In this document: piece by piece, positions 55,081-64,000 of the stretch | Numbering within the stretch: the first letter of the stretch is position 1 | How the letters are laid out: every line of letters starts with the position of its first letter | NCBI RefSeq assembly: GCF_000208745.1 | Contig: NC_030859.1 | Span: 19,341,286-19,405,285, forward strand | Source of the DNA: Theobroma cacao | Lineage: Eukaryota; Streptophyta; Magnoliopsida; Malvales; Malvaceae | DNA: 64,000 bases | Direction of reading: 5' to 3' | Program-made: the position numbers and the translations under genes | The notes under the pieces: generated by a model | Told to the model about the DNA's origin: nothing | What the model saw: the letters and a program-made list of their open reading frames with translations, nothing else | Databases searched by the model: none

Positions 55081-58043
55081 ATGGTATACTTCAAGGACTT
55101 CAAAAATCAACTTGTCATTCTTTCGAACAAGGATGAAGATATGAAGAAGGGGTTGTTTCTTCCCATGGCGAGACCTATAGTTGGTCGTTTTTTAGCATCT
55201 CAACCACTTAATGCTCCTACAACTTTAGAAGAATGGACTTCTAAGCCAATCAAGATCTCACAATCTTCTTCAATAGCTCGATGTCTCTGATCTTATCTTC
55301 ATGACAAAACTTTCAGTCAAGAGGAATTTATCACATTGGCAAGCCGTATAATTTCTGGTGAGGCTTATTAGGGTAGTTCTTTCATGATCAATGGAGAATT
55401 TAAGTATATTCCCAAATATTGGGAGTGGACTGAAGATGTGTTATTTCGATATGAGAAGCTTTTACGTGACATGAAGATGGCAGATGCTATTTTCGCATCT
55501 TTATATACTTATGATCGTAACAAAGATGTCATTCGAGCATTTTGTGAGAGTTGGTGTCCAACCACGAACACCCTTCATATCGCCTTTGGGGAGGCTTCCT
55601 TATCATTATGGGACTTGCACAAATTGGGTGGTCTTCCTATTCATGGTTGGTTTTATGATGAAGTCATTCCTTCCACTAAAGAATTGATTGGCATTGGTGC
55701 TAATGGGAAAAGATTTCTTCCAAAAAGTTGTGAATACTTATTTGCTGCCTTTCATTATTTACACAAAAGAAGCGATGGTCAAGGCAAAGTCTCTATTGAC
55801 AATTGGATCAACTTTTGGTTTCAAGGTAAATTACGCTATCAAAAACCTCTAGCTCGTAAAGCTAAAAAGTCAACTCGCCCTAAAGCCACACACAACCCTA
55901 CTGGAGTTATCAAAAAACATGAAGCTTGGGCCTCGACTGGAGCTAAGGCATGCAGCGCACTTGGTGTTAAAGAAAATCATGAGGCTGATACGTATTTGGT
56001 TGCTTTCTTTTCTTGTTGGCTATGTGTATTTGTTTTCCCCAGTATAGAATCTATCATTTGACTTGAGACATTTAAGATTGCTAGCCTTATAGCTACTGGT
56101 TCTAAAGGCATTAATCTTGCCATTCCAGTGCTTGTCCATATCTATCGAGGGCTTGATCAGATTGCCCTTTCTACTCAAGCTAGTTCTTCGGATGCATGTT
56201 TTCCTATCCATTATGTTTATGGGTGGTTGGGTCATTATTTTGAAACTCATTTTTCGACTCCACAAGTAGTAGTTGGACCCATGATGGTGAAATTCTCTGG
56301 AGAAGGTGGGGCTAAATATTTTTGTGAACAAGAAGCTCGTAACTTGATTCATACAAAATTAGTATGGGATGCAAATTTATATTCCAAAAATTGAGGTGAG
56401 GTTATCCTTGACACTAGACCACTAGATCCTTCGCGACATGATTATTTAGTAAGTGTTCGTTCGAGCTACTTGCCTGTTCGATGCCATAACACTATTATTA
56501 TAGAGCCATATAGTCCTCATCGATTTGGAAAACAATTTGGCTTTTGTCAAGATATTCCTGGAAATCTTAAGACTGATATTCACTTTGGCTCAGTGGATGA
56601 CTTATTGAAATTTTGGCAAACTTGCACACTTTCTAATACTCAGTCTAGATTAATTTCTCCAGCTCGTCCCTTGGATATTAATGATCATGTCACCACGAGT
56701 TATATGGAATGGTGGTCCCAAGTTCATAATCCCTTCCTTGAACATAATGTTGAAGCTTTGATCTCTAGTACCCATCAAACTCCATCCAAACGCTCAAGAC
56801 TACAAAAGGAAAAGCTTTCCAAAATAGAACAAGGCGAGAATCAAATGCTTGTTACAACCAATTTCTCTAGTAAAGACGAACACCATGAACCTTCAAAAGC
56901 ATAAAGCCTTCAATTGCTTCCACTTACAAATGCTGAACAAGGAATTCTTGAGAAAATTTCTGGGCACCAAGGTGCAATAGCTATTGAAGATTCTGATAGT
57001 GAAACTGATCGTGAGAAACATTAGAAGCGAGTCACACCAAAGAAACAAAAGGTATCATACCCTTCTGGCTTTTCATTTCTTGAAGACATTCCGAGTTTTT
57101 TTTTTTACTTCCAGAAAACTTCAATGGCTTGGTCATTTCATCATGAATTTGTGATCTTTTTTTTTTTTTTACTGTTTTGTGGAACTAACTTTTATTCATT
57201 TTTTTTAAGCTTCAAAGCCAGGTTCCAACCAAAGAGGTTATCGATGAAGTAGTTCCTACTATTAGTGTAGCTTTAGTTTCTAATCCTCATGGATTTAACA
57301 AGCTTGCAACAGAGATAGGAAACTACTTTGCTCAAGAGACTTCAAACGCATCTTCAAGTCAAGAAAATATTTCTCCTCATGTAATCACTAAGGAAATTGT
57401 TGATGCTTCTAAGAGTATGCCCGAGTTGTGTGCCGAGGCTAGTCATCTTGCACTTCCAGAAGCTTCTAAATTTAGTGCTAATAAGGTAATCCATGATTGT
57501 CATTCAAAGCTTATCATGACCTTATGGGAGAGCATTCAACAAAAAATTGTCAAAACTCCCTTCGATCAAGTTTCTTCTCTTACCATTGAGGTTCAAAAGG
57601 TTCTTGATGTAATAGAAAGGGTTGAGACTGTAGATTCATCCTCATTAAGGAACATGGTCCAAGAATACTTTGGACAAGTTCACAAATTTGTTGACCTCGA
57701 ATCATCCTTTAGTAGTGCATCTTCAAAAGATCAAAACGAGAAGCTTCAAAGATTTGTTATTCGTCTCACAAATGAGGAGTCTTTTAAGAGTAAATTTGTT
57801 GAGGAGGCTGATGGTTTGCAAGCTGAATTAACAAAACTTGAAGAGGAAATAGATGCTTTGTATCACAAGAAGGATCAAATTGAATCTTCTCTCAAAGTAA
57901 ATAAAGAAAAGGTGCAAATGAAGGAAGCTAATATTTCCAAAATTAATGAAGAGATAGCTTCTATCAAGTCTTCTCCTATTTTAAGTGAAAGCGAAGTCAA
58001 TTCCTTAGCATTGTTACGAAATATGTTGGAATCTTCTCGATAA
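55081..58043 (+). pseudogene. Plant mobile domain (PMD) protein gene carried antisense by the Tat element
   Basis: ATG at 55081 and two exons, 55081-57051 and 57210-58043, give one frame of 934 codons that never shifts but holds six premature stops (55288, 55369, 56059, 56392, 56902, 57022). The PMD (PF10536) spans roughly residues 100-480: DVIRAFCESWCPTTNTLHIA, FGEASLSLWDLHKLGGLPIH, then VSIDNWINFWFQGKL, VYGWLGHYFETHF and DIHFGSVDDLLKFWQTC. The C-terminal exon is coiled-coil-like (LQAELTKLEEEIDALYHKKD, then KVQMKEANISKINEEIAS). PMD proteins occur in host genes such as MAIN/MAIL1 and in transposable elements; the molecular role in the element is unknown. An AATAAA lies 124 bp after the stop. 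Confidence 0.88.
57052..57209 (+). other. Intron of the antisense PMD gene
   Basis: A GT at 57052 (AAACAAAAG|GTATCA) and an AG at 57208-57209 (TTTTTTTAAG|CTTCAA) bound 158 T-rich bases. The upstream frame ends on a complete codon at 57051 and the downstream frame starts with a complete codon at 57210, so removal joins the two otherwise different frames (phase 0). Confidence 0.8.
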
Positions 58044-58166
58044 GAACTAAAGAATTTCAAGTGGAAGCCTTGATTTGATTACTTCCTTATTCATATAGCT
58101 CTATTTTGTTTCTAGGATTTAAACCTTTAAAATTTTCTTTCACATTGTAATGCATTTCGAATTAGC

Positions 58167-58172
58167 AATAAA
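58167..58172 (+). terminator. Poly(A) signal of the PMD gene
   Basis: AATAAA, 124 bases after the PMD stop codon, in T-rich sequence. The integrase stop codon lies about 510 bp further right, so the two convergent transcripts could end without overlap. Confidence 0.55.
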
Positions 58173-58521
58173 GATCAATTTGTTTTTCTTATTGCTTTTC
58201 TTTGCTTGTGAAGAAATTTAAAAGATAATCCTATGAAATCTTCAACATACTTTATGCTTCACAAAATTTTTTGGACACTAATTGAACTTCAAAACAATTC
58301 AACTTGCACTTGCAATTTAATTGATTGAATCGCGTAACTTGATAAAGAAGTACAAACTTGATTCATTCTTCAATCTTCCATCTTGGTAGCTTCATCATCG
58401 TAAAGAATTGAGCCATGCTTGATGCAAGAGATTTTTTTTTTGATGTGATTGAACTTGGCAATGGGACCAAGCTGCCTACGTACCTCTTAATACAAAGAAG
58501 GATCAAGTCATAACGTAGTTC

Positions 58522-58538
58522 ATATATATATNNNNNNN

Positions 58539-58576
<38 letters not shown>
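58522..58576. repeat. TA microsatellite with a 7-N gap
   Basis: TATATA run of about 50 bases interrupted by N at 58532-58538; true length unknown. It lies between the convergent PMD and pol genes. Confidence 0.95.
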
Positions 58577-58580
<4 letters not shown>

Positions 58581-58678
58581 CCTTAACTTTTGCCTAAGTA
58601 GTCCTATTAAGGATTTTCAACTTAGCAGGCTTTTTTTTTTTGATGTAGTTTAAGCTCTTACTGAGAAGCATTTGACCT

Positions 58679-59735
58679 TCAAGCATAATAACGTTTCAAG
58701 AATCTGCCATTGATTGGGCCAACTCTTACTCCATCTTGATCAACAATTTTGTATGTGCCATTAGTGTAGACTTCTTGAACAACATATGGCCCATCCCACT
58801 TTGAAAGGAATTTATTACCCATATGATGTGTAGTGTTTATGGGTCTTCGCACTGCAAGAACTAAGTCTCCCACTTGGAATGATCGTGGTTTAACCTTCTT
58901 GTTGAAAGCTTTAGACAATCGAGCTTGATAACATTCTAAGCGTTGTTGTGCTTCTAACCTTTTCTCATCCAATGCTTCAAGTTCTTCAAGGCGTAGGTGA
59001 ACATTATCTTCATTTGAAAAGCCTTCTTGAATGGCAATTCTCAATGATGGAATTTGATGCTCTAATGGGAGGACAGCTTCCACACCATAAACAAGCGAAT
59101 ATGGAGTTGCTTGAGTAGGTGTACGAAATGTCGTACGATAAGCCCATAAAGCTTCCCCTATTTTCTCTGGCCAATCTTTATTTGCGCGAGTAGCAACTTT
59201 CTTGAGAAGATTGCACAAAGTCTTATTAAAAGCTTCTGCTGATCCATTTGCTGGTGCATGGTACATAGAAGAATTACATTGCTTGAAGTTAAATTGTGCA
59301 CATAACTTCTCCATTGCGAATTGTTTTCCATTATCTATTATGATGCATCGTGGCACGCCATAATGATAAATGATATTTGTTCTAATGAAGGTAGCAATAG
59401 TTTCTTTCTTTACTTCTCGATAAGAGGCTGCTTCTGCCCACTTTGAAGAGTAGTCTGTGGCTACGAGTATGTAGAGATGCCTTGTGGAACTCTTAGGTAA
59501 TGGTCCAACCAAGTCGAGTCCCCAAGCATCAAATGGCCATGATGTAACTGTTGGGTGGAGTGGCTCAGGGGGCTGATGAATGAAATTGGCATGAAATTGA
59601 CATGCTTGACATCTTTTAGCATAGTCCATGCTATCCTTCACCATTGTTGGCCAATAGTACCCCATTCTTTTGATTTGGAAGTGCAACTTGGCTCCAGATT
59701 GATACGCCCCACAAATTCCTGAGTGAGCTTCTTGT
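58679..59735 (-). pseudogene. Tat integrase
   Basis: After a frameshift near 59735 (the preceding frame reads past HSGICGAY-like sequence in the wrong phase) the frame holds LHFQIKRMGYYWPTMVKD, CQACQFHANFIHQ, the first Asp in FDAWGLDLVGPLPKSS, the second in CIIIDNGKQFAMEKL and the Glu in ANGSAEAFNKTLCNLL, i.e. a complete DDE core, then WAYRTTFRTPTQATPYSLVY and a GPY/F-like end (FLSKWDGPYVVQEVYTNGTY, stop after RFLKRYYA at 58679). The domain itself has no stop over 335 codons. The function in the family is insertion of cDNA. Confidence 0.92.
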
Positions 59736-60540
59736 AAAGCCTTGTTGCTTTTTCATCTCCTAAACAGCGAAGAAAAACTTTGTCAAAGGAACGACGATAG
59801 AGTGTACCTTTGAAATAAATAAATTGAGAAGCTCGACGTTTTATCTCTGTTTTATGTCTTGGATCATTAGGAAGCTTGCCATGCTCTAGATAGTCAATCA
59901 ACGGTTGTCGCCAATCTTTTTTTCCCACTTCAAAGACTGAGACGACATTAGACTCTACGTCGACTTCTTCACTTAGAGTGATTGGTGGTATGATCCATTG
60001 CTTGCAAAGATGCACTTTTAATTCTGTATTTGGTGAGGCAATTGCTGACGCTAAATTAGCCAAAGAATCTGCTTCCCTATTTTCTTTTCTAGGAACATGT
60101 TCTATCCTAGTTTTGTCAAACCACTTCAAAAGTTTTTTAACATAGTTGACAAATGACAAGAGCTTAGGCTTTTTAACTTCATAAAGTGTAAGGACTTGGT
60201 TTATAACCAACTTAGAATCTCTAAACACCTTAAGTTGAGTGATTTGCATATCCACTGCCATTTCCAAACCTATGATCAAGGCTTGGTATTCTGCCACATT
60301 ATTGGAACAATTTTTGATGAGAGTAAATGCGTAAGACAATACTTCTCCTTCTGGGGTGATAAAAATGACTCCTGCACCTGCCCCATCTTGTTGAGCTACT
60401 CCATCAAAGTATAACTTCCATGGCCTAGGGATTTCAATGCAAAGAACATCTTCATCTGGGAGATCTTCAAAAAATTTCCAATCATATGGAATTGGATGGT
60501 CTGCAAGAAAATCTGCAAGTGCTTGTCCCTTGACAGCTTT
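59638..60540 (-). pseudogene. Tat archaeal-type RNase H (second RNase H)
   Basis: After a TAA at 60541 the frame is open for 300 codons. WKLYFDGVAQQDGAGAGVIF (Asp), NNVAEYQALIIGLEMA (Glu), LKVFRDSKLVINQVL (Asp) and PRKENREADSLANLAS (Asp) give a complete acidic tetrad. A second RNase H of this type, between the normal RNase H and integrase, is diagnostic for the Tat clade. The rest of the frame up to 59638 is the integrase zinc region in part, ending out of phase. Confidence 0.9.
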
Positions 60541-60948
60541 TTAAGGGATATATGTGATATCGAACTCTTGTAACAAAAGAGCCCATTTTGCCAATCTCCC
60601 ACTTAGCACTGATTTTGACATAAGATACTTGAGGGGATCTGCTCGTGAAATTAAGTGCACAGAATGAGCTTGCAAATAGTGCCTTAATTTCTTAATGGTA
60701 AACATTAATGCCAAGCATGTCTTCTCAATGGGAGAATAATTTAATTCTGCCCCATTAAGAGTTCTACTAAGCTAGTAAAGTGCATTTTCCTTTCCTTCAT
60801 CGTTTTTTTGTGCCAAAAGTGCTCCTAAAGAGCATTCTTGTGCTGCAACATAGAGGATTAATGGACGTCCTGGTGTAGGAGCCCTTAAAACTGGAGGCCT
60901 TAGTAAATAAGATTTTATGCTTTTAAAAGCATTACTACAAGACTCATC
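60541..60948 (-). pseudogene. Tat classical RNase H
   Basis: Between the TAG at 60949 and the TAA at 60541: SNAFKSIKSYLLRPPVLRAP, LILYVAAQECSLGALLAQKN (first box; Asp replaced, YVAAQE), a TAG at 60772, LSRTLNGAELNYSPIEKTCL (Glu box) and LRHYLQAHSVHLISRADPLK, LSGRLAKWALLLQEFDI. As in other Tat elements the first RNase H is degenerate at the active site while the second keeps its tetrad. Confidence 0.85.
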
Positions 60949-61752
60949 CTAAACAAAAGGCGTATCCTTCTTCATCAATCGACTGAATGGTTGACATCTA
61001 CCAGCCAAGTTCGATATGAAGCGTTGAATATAAGCCAATCTTCCTTGCAAACTTTTAAGTTCGTGGAGATTGCTTGGCTCAGGCATTTTCATGATTGCAT
61101 CTATTTTTGATTGATCAATTTCAATCCCACGATGGCACACTATGAATCTTAAAAATTTTCCCGAAGATACTCCAAAAGCACACTTTAAGGGATTCATCCT
61201 CAATTGATATCGACACAATCTCTCGAATACTTGGCAAAGATCTTCAAGATAATCAACCCTATTTTTGGACTTAACCACCAAATCATCCACATAGCATTCA
61301 ACATTCGTATGTAGCATATCATTGAAAATCTTTTGCATTGCCCTTTGATAAGTGGCGCTTGCATTCTTTAACCCAAAAGGAATAACTTTGTAACAGTATA
61401 TTCCTTTAGGAGTTTGAAATTCAATAAGCTCTTCGTCCTTTGGATCCATACGAATTTGATTATAACTAGAGGAGCCATCCATAAAAGATAAAGCCTCATG
61501 GCTAGTTGTTGCATCCACCATTATTTCTGTCAAAGGGAGAGGAAAATCATCCTTTGGGCAAGCATAGTTCAAGTCTCGAAAATCCACACAAACTCGAATT
61601 TGGCCATTCTTCTTTCTAACTGGAACAATATTTGAGATCCAAGTAGGGTACTTGACTTCTCGAATAAAGCTAGCCTCAATGAGTTTATTGACCTCAACCT
61701 TTATTTGGGGAATCAAGTTAGGGTGAAGACGTCGTTGAGCTTGTTTAATGAA
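60949..61752 (-). pseudogene. Tat reverse transcriptase
   Basis: Open for 255 codons from 61716. IPQIKVEVNKLIEASFIREV, WISNIVPVRKKNGQIRVCVD, FRDLNYACPKDDFPLP, then MDGSSSYNQIRMDPKDEE (Asp A), VIPFGLKNASATYQRAMQKI, the intact active site VECYVDDLVVKSKN, and LNPLKCAFG-type LRMNPLKCAFGVSSGKFL. It ends at a TAG in DTPFV near 60949 that interrupts the connection to RNase H. Motifs are complete, so only the flanking stops inactivate it. Confidence 0.92.
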
Positions 61753-63966
61753 TCAAACGCCTTTCTTTACTGCTAGGTGATGCACAGCGACTTTAGGGTC
61801 CAACCTTGGCATTTCTTTGTAAGTCCATGCAAAGACGTCTCGATACCTTGTCAAAAGGTCAATATAAAATTTTTCTTCTTCAAAAGTTAAACTAGCACTT
61901 ATGAAGATTGGACGAGGATCTTCTGTAGTGCCTATGTTAACTTCTTTTAATTCATCAATTGTAGGTCGATTTCCTTCCTCTAATGACGGAGGAGCCTCTT
62001 GGATATCTTCTTCTTCAGATTTTTCATCACTTTCTACTATAGACATGTGATTACATGTGAAGATCTCCATTTCTTCTTGTTCTTCCTCTTCTAAAGATGA
62101 GGCTTGTTTAGTCACAATCACAGTGCACCTTCTAGCCTTTAATGTTTCATCATTTGTTACAATCCATTCACTTTTTCTTTTCATTTGTGAAGGGATGATG
62201 CTATGAAAATCTTCTAATTCATATGTCACGAGGCTCTTTTTATTCCTCTTTTGTGAAGGTTTTCTTTTTACCCTCGAACTGATAGGATCTCTTGAAGTCC
62301 CTTTTGTATAATCTTTGTTGATACGATTAAATACTGAACCTCGATTTGAAGGCATGCTTAATTGATCAAAAACTAAAGTTCGAGTTGTGACTGTGCCCAA
62401 GCGATCGAAAACTGAAAGTTTAGATGACTCCATCGGGGTTTCTTCCTCATCGTCAACTTTAGTCGTTATATATCTTGAAGCTTCTTTATGAATCTTCAAC
62501 TTTAAAGGTGTAAATCCCAACCCTGATTTTGTAGCTTTGACAACATTTGCCTTTTTTTGCCAAACTTTACAATTCTTGGAAGGATCTTGTGAAGTTTCTT
62601 TGGTTGGTTCACTAGGCTCATGTACTAACTTAGAAACTTCTTCTTGTTTGTATCCAGCCCTTATTCGAAGCTTATAAGCATTAGAGTCAAAACCATTAGC
62701 TCTCTGAGAGGGAAGATCATTGTGTTTAACTGATGGCCCTTTTGTTGGCCTTACGAATCCCTTCAATGGAGACTTAGTGAATTTTGACCCTTCTAAACTA
62801 GTAAGTGGGAAAGTCAAATTTTTTAAGCCTTCAATAAGGTCATTATTGTCCTTTGTAGATGAAGACGGTTTCTTTCCCTTTCCTTTTGATGATTGTCCTT
62901 CGTCATTTCCTTGATCGCCTTGGGATTGTACTTCTTCTACAAAAGTACTTTCCAAGAAGAACTTAGCATCAGCCAAATGTGCCTCTACTGTAGTAAATGG
63001 CTTAGCATCTGCTATGACTGTCTTCACTTGACCATTTCTACAATATTTGAAGCATTGATGAAGCGTCGATGATACTATACCATTTTGATGTATCCAAGGT
63101 CGCCCTAACAACATGTTATATGTTGTGTTAGCATCAATCACATGAAATAATGGATTAGATTCCATATCATCAATGAAAAGTTGAAGTCTAACTTTTCTTA
63201 TAGCTGTTTGCCCTTCAAGATTAAAACCTTGGATCATCAAGTGACTCTTCGATAATTCATCAAGAGGAATCCTAAGCTCTTTCATTGTTTTTAGTGGGAG
63301 TAAGTCGATAGTAGATCCATCATCTATTTGGATTCGATTGATCTTTTGTTCACGACTATATCCCTGAACAAAAAGAGGCCGATTATGAGGGGTAGACCCC
63401 AACAATAAGTCTTCGTCAGAAAATGTAATTTCTGCACCATATAAGGCATTAGAATTGAATTTAATTTTTTTTTCATTCCCAACGTCTTCATCGATTTGGA
63501 AACATGATGTGGGAATTGGATTTTGATTTTTGAATTGCATTGGCATGAAATCATTCAAAGTGATTGGTCGTCTAGGCCTTTGCACCATCAAATTTTCACA
63601 CTTGCCCATACTTATTTTTCTTGGCATTGCTTTAATCATCATCTTCCTAGATGGTTGTTTCACCATTTTGGATCTTTTTGGCACTTGCATGTCCTTGGGA
63701 AGACTTTTCTTTCCTTTTCTCCGATGAATAGCTAGGATCGATCCTTCATTGTCTGGATCCTCACTTATAAAGCCACAAACGTTGACAACATTGTCTTGAG
63801 GATTGGACGTTTCTTTTACGTTCAGAGCCAACATTATATAGTTGAAGGATCCGAACTTTATCTTGCTCCACACATTAAGTGGAGAAAGCATGCTTGTTGT
63901 TGATGCTACATTTGCTGTAGCCATTTCTTCTTCAAACTCAATTTTCTCATCTTGGTATAAACCCAT
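61753..63966 (-). pseudogene. Tat protease and long linker to RT
   Basis: A 737-codon frame, open to the TGA at 61753 just before RT. Residues about 195-310 are the aspartic protease: INRIQIDDGSTIDLLPLKTM (D-D/G-S type active site), LMIQGFNLEGQ and YNMLLGRPWIHQNGIVSST. The long, charged linker (about residues 320-690) contains paired SKLSVFDRLG / RGSVFNRINK-type repeats and acidic runs, and leads into RYRDVFAWTYKEMP, the start of RT. Gag should lie upstream, beyond the window; the start given is only the first available ATG (63966). Confidence 0.88.
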
Positions 63967-64000
63967 GATTTTGTCTTTTAAGACAAAACATTTTTCAATG

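Larger units (their letters stand above)
53005..64000 (-). mobile_element. Tat-lineage Ty3/gypsy retrotransposon with antisense PMD gene, incomplete at the right edge
   Basis: The left end TGTACACACAAATTTC at 53005 is set precisely by the break in RPT1 copy 2. From right to left the minus strand carries protease, RT, RNase H, a second archaeal-type RNase H and integrase; the double RNase H is the hallmark of the Tat clade. Between integrase and the 3' LTR a plus-strand plant mobile domain gene lies convergent to pol. Gag, primer site, 5' LTR and target duplication are outside the window. Pol has four stops in one frame and a frameshift before integrase. Confidence 0.9.

Noticed and set aside
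62720..62914. Plus-strand frames opposite the Tat protease/linker (also 63523-63735)
   Set aside because: They are antisense shadows of the long minus-strand frame, with no domain of their own.

Overview
The window is AT-rich plant nuclear DNA, almost certainly from a dicot and from repeat-rich, probably heterochromatic sequence. The evidence is plant-type L1 LINEs with a C-terminal RNase H, Ty1/copia and Ty3/gypsy elements (including a Tat-lineage element with two RNase H domains and an antisense plant mobile domain gene), a TRIM, and decayed intronless copies of the plant proteasome ATPase RPT1. I see no intact host gene. Almost every recognisable reading frame is a retroelement domain broken by stops, frameshifts or later insertions. 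There are three runs of N (24797, 38642-38886, 58532-58538).

Layout. 1-2674: a long LTR on the minus strand, cut by the window edge. 3690-5320: a dispersed repeat that recurs at 24797-26412. 5321-10843: a minus-strand L1 LINE with an internal deletion in RT. 12025-12545: possible CACTA subterminal repeats. 12893 to about 15860: a 5'-truncated plus-strand LINE. 18505-22625: a 21-bp tandem array, two antisense copia gag fragments and stacked tandem duplications. 26413-36475: nested LINE pieces. Here a plus-strand LINE ORF1 is split first by a 1-kb DNA transposon and then by a 5.5-kb Ty3/gypsy element. 36476-41196: an Athila/Tat-like gag split by a 3.6-kb solo LTR with a perfect AATAG target duplication. 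42021-42710: another LINE fragment.

43555-53003 is the most unusual part. A composite unit occurs twice in tandem. It consists of a 21-bp array, an antisense gag fragment, an LTR-like sequence with a tRNA-Met-type primer site, an RPT1 retrocopy and (after copy 1) an 82-bp tandem array. Copy 1 is split by a 6.2-kb copia element (TSD GAAAT), which itself carries a 642-bp TRIM (TSD CATTA). Copy 2 is cut by the Tat-type Ty3 element that fills the rest of the window.

53005-64000: that Tat element, on the minus strand. From right to left it has protease, RT, RNase H, a second (archaeal-type) RNase H and integrase, then a convergent plus-strand PMD gene of about 930 codons with one clean phase-0 intron, and then the 3' LTR. 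Its 5' part lies beyond the window. The order of insertion can be read directly: RPT1 retrocopy, then copia, then TRIM on one side; RPT1 retrocopy, then Tat on the other.
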